Assembly (NCBI GenBank): GCA_041583495.1
Contig: JBFHFS010000001.1
Span: 163,018-227,017, forward strand
Reading direction: 5' to 3'
DNA from: JBFHFS01 sp041583495
GTDB lineage: Bacteria; Bacteroidota; Bacteroidia; Bacteroidales; Marinilabiliaceae
DNA length: 64,000 nt
Made by a program: the position numbers and the translations under genes. Shown in pieces: positions 31,843-40,021 of this stretch; the first letter of the stretch is position 1; each line of letters starts with the position of its first letter. The notes beneath the pieces were generated by a model. It was not told where the DNA came from, ran no database searches, and saw only the letters and a program-made list of their open reading frames with translations.

Positions 31843-32850
31843 TTATAACGATTCACGAATATGAATGGTTGTAGGCACGCAAGAGTTCATTGTTTCGTCA
31901 GAAGCAACAAATTCGGCGGCCCGTCGGCCCATCAATTCAAAGTCGGTAGATAAAACGGTGATTCCCCGATAGATAAATTTCTTCATCGGGGTTTCATTGA
32001 AAGAGATAAAACCCACATCCAGTCCGGGCTCCATCTTTTTTTGACGACATTGTTCCAGAAAGCGGCCCAGCATGCGGTCGCTGACACTCAAATAGGCCAC
32101 ATTGCGTTCGACCTCAAAATTTTTACTGGATTTCTGGACCTCAAAATTCAAGCGATTCTTCACACAGAACTGCTCAAAATATTTCACCGATTCGTAAGGA
32201 TGGTTGGTATATTCGGGATAGAGAAAAACAAATCGCTGGTATTTTTCCAACAGGTGCACCACCTTTCCGAGCTCCCGTGCCACCGATTCGCCAAAGTCCT
32301 GATAGAGCACATTACTTTTGGGTGAGGAATAGATATTCCAGTCGATGAGTAACAACTTATCTGCGGGCAGGAGTTCCAGGCTCCCCTTCATGGAAGGATG
32401 ATCGAAAGGCATCACCACATACTTGGCATACTTACCAATACTTTCCTGTATTTGCTTACGAAACACATCCGGATTATAGTGATGAAAATGCACATCTGCC
32501 ATCACATTTTCAGGCAGGTTTTTGAAGAAGGCATCATAAAGCACCTCTTTATAGGCCTTAAAGGTATCCAGGAACAGGAAAACCCTGCGAACTTCGCGGG
32601 CAATGAAGTAGCCCTTATTGGGGACCGAGTCGACCACCCCCTGCTCTTTCAACAGGGAATAGGCCTTAAACACGGTATCGCGCGACAAATTATAATCGCG
32701 GCAAACGCGATTTACCGAGGGCAGGTGATCGCCGATATTCAAAGCCTTTTGGGAAATGGCATTGTTCACCGACTCCACCAGTTGCCGGAACTTGGGCACT
32801 TCGGAGGCCTCATCTACAAGAAACTTAAACCCTGGTTTGGATCCCTTCAA
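31843..32850 (-). CDS. GntR-type HTH regulator with LacI-like ligand-binding domain, xylose operon regulator
   Basis: 335 residues. The start codon is TTG at 32850; no ATG or GTG precedes it before an in-frame stop, and homologues begin near this point. The GntR winged helix (about 15-75) contains VNRVCRDYNLSRDTVFKAYS and LLKEQGVVDSVPNKGYF. The remainder (about 80-335) is a periplasmic-binding/LacI-like sensor (GLDVGFISFNETPMKKFIYRG). It heads the operon and likely senses xylose or xylulose. A Bacteroidota promoter with an overlapping inverted repeat lies directly upstream, suggesting autoregulation. Confidence 0.88.
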   Translation of the reverse strand: MKGSKPGFKFLVDEASEVPKFRQLVESVNNAISQKALNIGDHLPSVNRVCRDYNLSRDTVFKAYSLLKEQGVVDSVPNKGYFIAREVRRVFLFLDTFKAYKEVLYDAFFKNLPENVMADVHFHHYNPDVFRKQIQESIGKYAKYVVMPFDHPSMKGSLELLPADKLLLIDWNIYSSPKSNVLYQDFGESVARELGKVVHLLEKYQRFVFLYPEYTNHPYESVKYFEQFCVKNRLNFEVQKSSKNFEVERNVAYLSVSDRMLGRFLEQCRQKKMEPGLDVGFISFNETPMKKFIYRGITVLSTDFELMGRRAAEFVASDETMNSCVPTTIHIRESL

Positions 32851-32880
32851 AACTATTCTGTTCTATTATGCATTGATCAC

Positions 32881-32923
32881 CAAAAGTAATTCATTTTTTC
32901 TAAAACCAAAAAAGTATTTTGGT
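32881..32923 (-). promoter_or_regulatory. Promoter and candidate operator of the xylose operon
   Basis: On the reverse strand TTTG (32910-32907), an 18-bp spacer and TACTTTTG (32888-32881) form a promoter with a start near 32875. A 19-bp inverted repeat ACCAAAA-5-TTTTGGT (32905-32911/32917-32923) overlaps the -33 element and would suit a dimeric repressor, most simply the adjacent GntR protein. Confidence 0.6.
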
Positions 32924-32996
32924 ATCTTAAGAAGGATGAGCAGAAAACACAGGGCTCTTAAAACCCTAAAAAAGCTTAATTATTTGAATTTTAGGC

Positions 32997-33008
32997 CTCA
33001 TCCGATGA
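32997..33008. promoter_or_regulatory. Single copy of the array palindrome core near the helicase promoter
   Basis: CTCATCCGATGA is identical to 12 of the 15 bases of the palindrome repeated at 27158-27545. It lies 19-30 bp upstream of the TACTTTTG element of the helicase gene, covering the place where a -33 element is expected. Confidence 0.55.
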
Positions 33009-33026
33009 TATTCTCATAAAAAAGAG

Positions 33027-33420
33027 TACTTTTGCACCGGTTTTTAAAGGGAGCTGTAATTTAATATGAGCTTCGGGCATGGACCGGGAAATTTCATCAG
33101 ACAACTGTATAAGACATTTGTCGCTGCCGGTCCAAAAGAGTCAGAATAAAGTGGACTCCAAAACGCCAAACCCGCTTCACGTAAGGTCGACCGATAACAC
33201 AACGATGGTTGCAGAAACGTGAAATTAACAGCTATGGTAATCACGTTTCTTTGATGGTTGGCTTCCTGAGAATTAAAGAGCATGATTTTGTGGGATGAAA
33301 CCCTGGCGGTTTCAACGTTAATACCCAACACATATGATAAATATGTGCAGAGGGTGGCGGTTTTTTATCAGGAAACCAAAATTTTTACAGGCTAAGGCCT
33401 GAAACCATCAAACATTTTTT
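33027..33420 (+). promoter_or_regulatory. Promoter -7 and long structured 5' leader of the DEAD-box helicase gene
   Basis: TACTTTTG (33027-33034) fits the -7 consensus; transcription near 33041 would leave a leader of about 380 nt. Inverted repeats within it: GGACCGG/CCGGTCC (about 33075-33131, enclosing GACAA/TTGTC), a perfect 10-bp AGAAACGTGA/TCACGTTTCT (33213-33222/33241-33250), GAAACC/GGTTTC (about 33297-33313), and CACATAT/ATATGTG flanked by ACCC/GGGT, then GGCGGTTTTTT (about 33326-33366), which looks like an intrinsic terminator. Long leaders that control RNA-helicase genes are known elsewhere. This one I do not recognise. Confidence 0.6.
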
Positions 33421-35121
33421 ATGCAAACATTCAAAGAAATCGGGCTCAAACCCGAACTGCTCCAATCGCTGGAGAAGATGGGTTTTGAAACACCAACCCC
33501 CATTCAGGCTGAAACCATTCCTTACCTACTGGAATCGGACAACGATTTGGTAGCCCTGGCACAAACCGGAACCGGAAAAACCGCGGCCTTCGGACTTCCT
33601 GTTCTGAACAAGATCAACCTCGAACAAAGAGAAATTCAAACCATTATATTGTGTCCTACACGTGAATTGTGTCTACAAATCACAGGTGACATGGAGCGTT
33701 ATAGTGAGTTCATGCCCATATCGGTGGTGCCGGTTTACGGGGGCGCCCCAATATTTAAACAAATTTCCGCGATCAAACAGGGTTGCCACGTAGTGGTAGG
33801 TACCCCGGGTCGCGTTAACGACCTCATCAACCGCCGCAAACTCGATCTTTCGGGCATCCGATTTTTGATCCTCGACGAAGCCGACGAGATGCTGAAAATG
33901 GGATTCAAAGATGAGATGGATGCTATTTTAGCCCAGACTCCGGCCATGAAGCAAACGCTTCTGTTTTCGGCCACCATGCCACAGGACATTGCCTCTATTG
34001 CCGGCCGTTACATGAACGCCCCCAAGAAGATCAGTGTGACCTCGCAAAACAAGACCGCTGAAAATATTGAGCACCACTATTCCATCACGTCTCCCCGCAA
34101 TGCCTACGAAGCCTTGCGCCGTTATGCCGACATGAACAAAAACATCTACAGTCTTGTTTTTTGCCGCACGCGTGTTGAAACCAAAGAAATTGCAGACAAA
34201 CTCATTGCCGACGGTTACAATGCCGATTCATTGCACGGGGATCTGTCGCAGGGTCAACGCGACCAGGTGATGGGCCGATTCCGTAATCGCCATCTTCAGA
34301 TATTGGTGGCTACCGATGTGGCCGCTCGCGGACTCGATGTAAACGACGTGACCCATGTCTTGCACTATCACTTACCCGACGACTCGGAGAACTACGTACA
34401 CCGCAGTGGACGAACCGGCCGGGCAGGGAAATCGGGTATTTCCATGGCCTTTATCACACCAGGCGAAGTTCGCAGGCTTAGGATGTTGGAAAAACAGATC
34501 AGGAAATCGTTTGTTAAACAGGATATTCCCTCGGGTAAGGAGGTTTTTCAAATGAGACTCTCCAATTATCTGAACAATATGGCAGCCGATTCGGCAGAGG
34601 ATTTTCCCATTGACCAATTTCAGGGAATGATCGACGAGAAGCTGGGTAGCCTTTCCCGCGAGGACCTGATAAAAAAGCTTATTGTCAACGAATTTTCTCA
34701 TGTATACAAACAATATAAGGATGCCCCTGACCTGAACACCATCGAAAGGTCTCAGACCAGACGGGAAAGAACTCCCGGACAGGAACGAGAAAGAGGACGT
34801 GGAAGAGAAAAAGGAGTTAGAGGGGTCAGAGGGGTCAGAGAAGAAAGAGAAAGAGGACGCGGAAGAGGCAGAGGCCAGAGTGGACTTTCGCAATTCAGCA
34901 TCAACCTGGGGGCCAAGAACAATCTGCGCCCCGACTTGCTCATCAACATCATAAACCGCCACACCCCGGAATATAAAATTCGGATTGGACACATCGACAT
35001 TCAAAACAAACACACCATTTTTGAAGCCGACAGTCAATACCAGCAGCAGCTGGTTAAGGCGTTTAACCGTGCAAAATATAAGGGCACACCCCTAACCGTT
35101 CAATCGTACAGCAACCAATAG
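33421..35121 (+). CDS. DEAD-box ATP-dependent RNA helicase with basic RG-rich linker and C-terminal RNA-binding domain
   Basis: 566 residues, CsdA/DeaD-like. Q motif PTPIQAETIP, motif I AQTGTGKTAAF, Ia PTRELCLQ, motif II LDEADEMLKMGF, motif III SATMP, motif V ATDVAARGLDVNDV, motif VI HRSGRTGRAG. A disordered Arg/Gly/Glu-rich linker runs about 440-485 (RERGRGREKGVRGVRG), including tandem GVRGVR units. A DbpA-like RNA-binding domain follows (about 490-566, FSINLGAKNNLRPDLLINII). It likely remodels RNA during ribosome assembly or cold stress. It is monocistronic, with a long leader upstream and a strong terminator downstream. Confidence 0.94.
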   Translation: MQTFKEIGLKPELLQSLEKMGFETPTPIQAETIPYLLESDNDLVALAQTGTGKTAAFGLPVLNKINLEQREIQTIILCPTRELCLQITGDMERYSEFMPISVVPVYGGAPIFKQISAIKQGCHVVVGTPGRVNDLINRRKLDLSGIRFLILDEADEMLKMGFKDEMDAILAQTPAMKQTLLFSATMPQDIASIAGRYMNAPKKISVTSQNKTAENIEHHYSITSPRNAYEALRRYADMNKNIYSLVFCRTRVETKEIADKLIADGYNADSLHGDLSQGQRDQVMGRFRNRHLQILVATDVAARGLDVNDVTHVLHYHLPDDSENYVHRSGRTGRAGKSGISMAFITPGEVRRLRMLEKQIRKSFVKQDIPSGKEVFQMRLSNYLNNMAADSAEDFPIDQFQGMIDEKLGSLSREDLIKKLIVNEFSHVYKQYKDAPDLNTIERSQTRRERTPGQERERGRGREKGVRGVRGVREERERGRGRGRGQSGLSQFSINLGAKNNLRPDLLINIINRHTPEYKIRIGHIDIQNKHTIFEADSQYQQQLVKAFNRAKYKGTPLTVQSYSNQ

Positions 35122-35141
35122 TATTGCGGTACAGATAAGAC

Positions 35142-35180
35142 AAACCCCCTGCTGCTTTTACAAGCGACAGGGGGTTTTTT
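35142..35180 (+). terminator. Terminator of the helicase gene
   Basis: AAACCCCCTG (35142-35151) pairs with CAGGGGGTTT (35168-35177), a 10-bp stem followed by more T residues to 35180. It is 20 bp past the stop codon. Confidence 0.9.
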
Positions 35181-35431
35181 ATGACCCTTAATTGGTCATT
35201 GGAAGGAGGAGGACAGGTAAAGGTTAAAGGTTAAAGGTTAAAGGGTAAAGGTTAGGCAAAAGGCGAAAGGCTAAAGTTAAAAGGTAAAAGATAAAGGGTA
35301 AAGAGTAAAGGAAAGAGGTTAGAGGTTAGAGGTTGGAGGGATTGGGGATTAAATGGCGGGACCAGGCAGCTCCGGGTTGGGCAATAGGGGTGCCTGCCGA
35401 TAGATGGCAGGGGGGATTTTGATTAATCCCG
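35181..35431 (+). repeat. Degenerate purine-rich heptamer repeat (GGTTAAA-like)
   Basis: From about 35214 to 35340 the forward strand is a run of imperfect heptamers such as GGTTAAA, GGTAAAG and GGTTAGA, almost free of C. The rest of the gap to the next terminator has no gene-like feature. Similar purine-rich tracts occur at 37255-37380, 49151-49200 and 53430-53720, always on the forward strand. Confidence 0.75.
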
Positions 35432-35472
35432 GAAAAAAGAAAACCGCCAACATTAAACTGCAAGCGGTTTTC
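35432..35472 (-). terminator. Terminator of the DUF3078 gene
   Basis: GAAAACCGC (35439-35447) and GCGGTTTTC (35464-35472) form a 9-bp stem; on the reverse strand the 3' side continues with a TTTTTT run (35433-35438). It is about 105 bp beyond the stop codon of the gene ending at 35578. Confidence 0.75.
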
Positions 35473-35577
35473 CTTAACCAAACCTAACCCTAAACTATGA
35501 GAAAATCTGGTTAAATATAGTGACAGACTGACCCGATGTCAAGATGAGGCAACCTATAAAAAACAATCTTTAACCTT

Positions 35578-37101
35578 TTAAAAGGAATAACTGAACGCGA
35601 TACTCAGGTTTTCCTTCAGCTGAAGTTTATCCGATTCATTATCGTAGTATCTCAAATAGGTCGCAATACGAGTACTTAAAAACACATTGATGCGCATATT
35701 CAGAATCATTTCCCATTCCGCCTGAACCTGATTATCACTCGTCATATACTCATAAAACACATCCATTTTGGAGGATAACGAAATCTCTTTCGAAACCGTC
35801 CATTTGAAGTTATTAACGAAAGAGACCCCGCCCATCCAGTCGCTCTTTTTATCAGCATCAATTTTGTACCTGGTTTGATCAATTTTGGCGGTATCCAGCA
35901 CCATCACCAATTTTGAAGAAAAAGGAAGCAACAGAAGTGTGAAATTTTTCCCCTCCTTATAATCCATCCCGACGGCCATTGTAAGGTAGGCCGGGGCCAT
36001 GAATCCGGACAATGGATTTTCAAGGTTTGTATCACTGGCCTTATAGCCGTTAAAAAATTGGGATTTAAAATTAATCAGACCACTGTAATACCATTTTTTA
36101 CTGGCACGGTACCCATACTTACTGTTCAACTCGATTAAATCGTCGTTCACACGGGCCTTGTTATCCCCCGATTTCAGGACGCCTACTTTATGGGTAGCAT
36201 TATTCTCCCACTCAACCTTGTCCAACTTATATTTGGCATTTAACCGCAGGTCGCTGAGCAATGCCACCGAGTTTTCCCCTCCCTTGACCCAGTTCTCGAG
36301 AAAGGCCTGAGAAAACTGAATGTTTTCAACGCCACCCCAGGTCCAGGGCCGAAGGATTTCCTGTCTCTTATCAATTTTCCTTTTGGTTTCAGGATCCTCT
36401 CTCTTCAAGAGGTCTGCAAAGCCGTCATAGACACTTCGTTTATTCATTCGGGCTCTATCCTCATCAATTTTTGGCGGATCGGGAATATGGGTCCAGTGCT
36501 GAGCCGCCAAATAGGGCTTACGAACCATCGTCTCATTAATGATTTGTTTAATGGGCGAGGAAGGTTTAAAATGGGTGATGAGCGTATCTCCCCTCCCGGG
36601 ATGTTGTCTGAAAAGCTCATACTGCTGTAAAGGGGTTTCTTCAGGCTCCTTCAGAAAATCCAATAGATTTCCATATTGGGGGCCCTGATATTTTCCCGAG
36701 AACGCATGAGGCATATATTTTCCGGCTTTGGGCCAGTTAACCGAGGTCCGGTACGGGTTAAAAGGGGATCGGACACTATCCACGCGAACCAACTCCTTCA
36801 TCTTAAGGCCATTAACATACATGACCACCCGCAGACTGTCATCTGTAATGACCTTTACCCCTCTGTCACCAGGCTGGGGAAACACCATTAACCCGGAGGG
36901 TTTTGGCAGGCGAAGATCGGTCTCAACAATCTTGAAGTTTGAAATGGGGCCTATATAAAGCGACACGGGCAAGAGCGACATGGCCTTCATCGGTTTTAAC
37001 TCAAAAGTATTAACGCTTGAAACGGCCTGCGACCGGGCGTCAAAAGCCCCGAAAACAAACAGCATAAAAAGCACTAAACAACTAAGTTGACATTGTTTCA
37101 T
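35578..37101 (-). CDS. DUF3078 domain-containing exported protein
   Basis: 507 residues from the ATG at 37101, which gives a signal peptide (LFMLFVFGAFDARSQA); a -7 element at 37123-37130 lies inside the longer open frame and supports this start. The C-terminal half carries the DUF3078 pattern of antiparallel strands: FSQAFLENWVKGGENSVALL, WYYSGLINFKSQF and a final NLSIAFSYSF with terminal aromatic, consistent with an outer-membrane barrel. The N-terminal half is not recognised. The function of the family is unknown. It is monocistronic with its own terminator. Confidence 0.85.
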   Translation of the reverse strand: MKQCQLSCLVLFMLFVFGAFDARSQAVSSVNTFELKPMKAMSLLPVSLYIGPISNFKIVETDLRLPKPSGLMVFPQPGDRGVKVITDDSLRVVMYVNGLKMKELVRVDSVRSPFNPYRTSVNWPKAGKYMPHAFSGKYQGPQYGNLLDFLKEPEETPLQQYELFRQHPGRGDTLITHFKPSSPIKQIINETMVRKPYLAAQHWTHIPDPPKIDEDRARMNKRSVYDGFADLLKREDPETKRKIDKRQEILRPWTWGGVENIQFSQAFLENWVKGGENSVALLSDLRLNAKYKLDKVEWENNATHKVGVLKSGDNKARVNDDLIELNSKYGYRASKKWYYSGLINFKSQFFNGYKASDTNLENPLSGFMAPAYLTMAVGMDYKEGKNFTLLLLPFSSKLVMVLDTAKIDQTRYKIDADKKSDWMGGVSFVNNFKWTVSKEISLSSKMDVFYEYMTSDNQVQAEWEMILNMRINVFLSTRIATYLRYYDNESDKLQLKENLSIAFSYSF

Positions 37102-37592
37102 ATCTAAACAAGCTTTGACCCACAAAGTTAAACGAATTACCTTACGGTAAAAAACAGATTTTTTTCCCACAAAATGCAAGCCATTATTCCTAATACCTTA
37201 AATACGTTCATTTTTTCCAATTATTTCATTCTTTGGCTGGATTAATTTTAAACGGCAAGTAAAAAAAAGGAAAGTAAAAAGCTAAAAGGGAAAAGGGAAC
37301 AGAGTGGGAATGTAAAAAGAATTTTGGCCAAAGGAAGACATTGAACGGAAGCCGCAAGACAGAAATGAAGGGAAGGAAAAGGATTATAGATTAGGGGTAA
37401 CCAGTATAGATGGAGGTGAATTTACTGCCGTTATTTTAACAACGGCCGGCAAAAAGATCTATCAACCTTCCTAGATTAATGTTGCCCAATCAACGAATAA
37501 TAACTTGCTTTGTACTCTGATTTAAGAGAAAGCCAATGGTGTTTGAGCCCTTCCAGGCCTGGGGCCATCACCAATCAGTTGAAAAAAATCGC
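37102..37592. other. Intergenic region between divergent DUF3078 and MATE genes, with two promoter candidates
   Basis: A 491-bp gap. Reverse-strand TAACTTTG (37130-37123) fits a -7 element for the DUF3078 gene. On the forward strand TTG (37482-37484), a 20-bp spacer and TTGCTTTG (37505-37512, one mismatch to TAnnTTTG) may drive the MATE gene. About 37255-37390 is purine-rich low-complexity sequence. No gene is seen. Confidence 0.5.
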
Positions 37593-38942
37593 ATGAGAGA
37601 CCTCACAAACGGCCCCGAAGGGCGTCTCATCTTCAAGTTTGCCCTGCCAATGGTCATTGGTAATGTACTCCAACAGCTTTACAATGTAGTGGATTCGATC
37701 ATTGTAGGCCAATTTTTGGGCAAAGAAGCTCTGGCTGCTGTGGGGGCTTCCTTTCCCATTTTCTACGCCTTAATTGCATTTGTCATTGGCATTGGCAGCG
37801 GGGCCACAGTCATCATCAGCCAATATTTTGGGGCACGCGATTATGAAAAAGTTCGGCTGGCCATCGGGACCACCTACATTTTTGTATTCATAGCCTCCAT
37901 CTTTCTCACCCTGGGCGGGGTATGGTTCAGCCGGGAAATATTCACCCTTCTCAAAGTGGGGGAAGATGTGATGCCACAGGCCCTCTCCTACTTCACCATT
38001 TACATGTCGGGGCTGGTGGTTTTCTTTGGATTCAACAGCACGGCGTCGATACTACGGGGGCTGGGGGACAGTAAAACGCCCCTTCTTTTTCTCTCTATCT
38101 CAACGGTCACCAACATTCTTCTGGACCTCCTTTTTATAGTGGTTTTCGAATGGGGCATTGCCGGAGCCGCCTATGCAACAATTGCTTCCCAGGGATTGGC
38201 CTTCATCATTTCGGTGGTCTATCTGAACAATAAGAAGCATTTGATTCACTTCAGCCGCTCGACCATGAAGTTTGATCCCGGTATTTTTCGGCAGAGCCTG
38301 CGGATAGGGCTTCCAACGGGTTTTCAACAAACCTTTGTGGCTTTAGGCATGATGGCGCTTATACGAATCATAAACAACTTCGACACGTCCGTATTGGCAG
38401 CCTATACGGCGGCCAGCAGGATAGATTCTCTGGCTTCCATGCCTGCGATGAACTTGGCTTCGGCACTTTCGGCTTTTGTAGGCCAAAACCTGGGGGCCGG
38501 AAAAATCAACAGGATCAAAAAAGGGCTCAAGATGACCCTTTACATGTCGGGGGCTATCAGTTTGGTGGTGATGGCCGTAGTAATTGTATTTGGAAAATCG
38601 CTCATCGCCCTCTTCAACAGCGATCCCGAGGTCATCGGGTTTGGGCAACAATACCTTATCATAGTAAGCTCCTTCTACCTTATTTTCTCAACCATGTTTG
38701 TAGTCCATGGCACGCTTCGCGGGGCTGGGGATACCATCGTCCCCATGTTTATCACCCTAATCTCTCTCTGGGTGGTTCGAATTCCTCTGGCGCTGTTTTT
38801 TTCACACCACTTTGGGGTTGCAGGCATCTGGTGGTCCATCCCGGCCGGTTGGAGTATAGGCCTTTTGTTCAGTTTCATCTACTTCCAGCTGGGGTATTGG
38901 AAAAGGAAGCGGATAACCGGAAAGATTCTGGAAGAGACATGA
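37593..38942 (+). CDS. MATE family efflux transporter
   Basis: 449 residues from the ATG at 37593, where homology begins (MRDLTNGPEGRLIFKFALPM). Twelve membrane segments in two MatE halves: the first contains QLYNVVDSIIVGQFLGKEAL and GSGATVIISQYFGARDYEKV, the second AYTAASRIDSLASMPAMNLA and VGQNLGAGKINRIKKG, then VVHGTLRGAGDTIVP. The sequence fits the NorM/DinF-like branch that uses Na+ or H+ to export drugs or metabolites; the substrate is unknown. It converges with the MerR-B12 gene, which ends 32 bp beyond. Confidence 0.92.
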   Translation: MRDLTNGPEGRLIFKFALPMVIGNVLQQLYNVVDSIIVGQFLGKEALAAVGASFPIFYALIAFVIGIGSGATVIISQYFGARDYEKVRLAIGTTYIFVFIASIFLTLGGVWFSREIFTLLKVGEDVMPQALSYFTIYMSGLVVFFGFNSTASILRGLGDSKTPLLFLSISTVTNILLDLLFIVVFEWGIAGAAYATIASQGLAFIISVVYLNNKKHLIHFSRSTMKFDPGIFRQSLRIGLPTGFQQTFVALGMMALIRIINNFDTSVLAAYTAASRIDSLASMPAMNLASALSAFVGQNLGAGKINRIKKGLKMTLYMSGAISLVVMAVVIVFGKSLIALFNSDPEVIGFGQQYLIIVSSFYLIFSTMFVVHGTLRGAGDTIVPMFITLISLWVVRIPLALFFSHHFGVAGIWWSIPAGWSIGLLFSFIYFQLGYWKRKRITGKILEET

Positions 38943-38974
38943 GAAGCATTGACAAAGAAAAAACCTGAAGTTTA

Positions 38975-39871
38975 CTATTCCGAATACTTGAGCAGACGAA
39001 TAGCCTCTTTAAAGCCTTTTACGCAGGATACTGCGGTGAATCCCTCAGGCAGTTTGGGATTATGTTCTTTTAATTGCAGGCCGGTAACCAAAAAAGGAAA
39101 GCCCGGTAATGCTTCCCGGTATTTTTGGAACATATCCTCCAGCTCCTCCTTATCCTTGGCCGATATCACGGATGTAAAAAATGCATGGGCCCCCGTAAGC
39201 TCCTGAACCTTAATCAAATCATTGAGGGGCACCGACACTCCCAAATAAGTAACCCCCACACCCTCTTTACGCGCCATCAGGTTGTAAAACAATAACCCCA
39301 GCTCGTGCAGCTCCCGGTCGGGAAGAAACATAATCAGCTTAAGGCCCTCGGGTTCATTGTTTTGCATTTCATTATCGATGGCCACGATAAGCTTCTGCCT
39401 CACCAGGTTAGATATGAAATGTTCCTGGGCAGGATTAATAGAACCTGTTTGCCACAACACCCCAATCCGATCGAGAAAAGGGAAAAGAATTTGTTCCATG
39501 CACTCCTCAAACCCGAGTTTGATAATGGAGGCCGAAAGAGTATTAACAAATTTATGCTCATCTAAATCGAGCATGGCAATCATCATACTCTCAATTTGAA
39601 CATCGTTGTTACGGCCGTCGAGGCACAAATCGAGCACCCGTCCACGCAATTGATCATCGCTGAGGTGGGCTATTTTGGAAATTTTTATGCCATTTTGATT
39701 GAGTATTGAGATGTTCAGAAGTCGCTTTAAGTCCGCATCAGAATAAAATCGAATATTGGTGGGGGTTCTTTTAGGTTCCACAATATTATAGCGTCGCTCC
39801 CAAATCCGGATGGTATGCGCCTTAATCCCTGAAATTTTTTCCAGGTCTTTTATGGAATAGACAGCCCTCAT
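38975..39871 (-). CDS. MerR-family regulator with cobalamin-binding domain, CarH/LitR-like
   Basis: 298 residues. The MerR winged-helix domain (about 4-72) has YSIKDLEKISGIKAHTIRIW and ERRYNIVEPKRTPTNIRFYS. A helical capping domain follows (about 90-175), containing W-x9-EH (LWQTGSINPAQEH). The Rossmann-type B12 domain (about 180-295) has the lower-ligand motif E-x-H-x-x-G in RELHELGLLF. W-x9-EH plus E/DxHxxG is the signature of light-sensing adenosylcobalamin repressors such as CarH. No carotenoid or photolyase genes are nearby, so the target is unknown. A cobalamin adenosyltransferase gene lies about 4 kb away. Confidence 0.9.
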   Translation of the reverse strand: MRAVYSIKDLEKISGIKAHTIRIWERRYNIVEPKRTPTNIRFYSDADLKRLLNISILNQNGIKISKIAHLSDDQLRGRVLDLCLDGRNNDVQIESMMIAMLDLDEHKFVNTLSASIIKLGFEECMEQILFPFLDRIGVLWQTGSINPAQEHFISNLVRQKLIVAIDNEMQNNEPEGLKLIMFLPDRELHELGLLFYNLMARKEGVGVTYLGVSVPLNDLIKVQELTGAHAFFTSVISAKDKEELEDMFQKYREALPGFPFLVTGLQLKEHNPKLPEGFTAVSCVKGFKEAIRLLKYSE

Positions 39872-39953
39872 AAAAAAGTTGGTAGGTTTGAAATTTTAAC
39901 GAAGAAAGGCTCCTTTTGTTCACACAAATTAAACAAAAAACAAACAGAACAAC

Positions 39954-39994
39954 AAAGAGGGCCCTCATTTTAAATGGTAATGAGGGCCCTCTTT
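39954..39994 (-). terminator. Terminator of the fasciclin gene
   Basis: AAAGAGGGCCCTCATT (39954-39969) and AATGAGGGCCCTCTTT (39979-39994) form a perfect 16-bp stem with a 9-nt loop. On the reverse strand it ends in TTT followed by a T-rich GTTGTTC. Each arm is itself nearly palindromic (GAGGGCCCTC). Confidence 0.85.
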
Positions 39995-40021
39995 GCAGGA
40001 ACTTAAAAAAGACTCAAAACA

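Noticed and set aside
33044..33331. 95-codon reverse ORF in the helicase leader
   Set aside because: It overlaps the hairpins of the leader and has no promoter or family resemblance. The structured RNA reading explains the region better.
38949..39206. 85-codon forward ORF at the 3' end of the MerR-B12 gene
   Set aside because: It overlaps the regulator's coding end in antisense, and its sequence has no family features.
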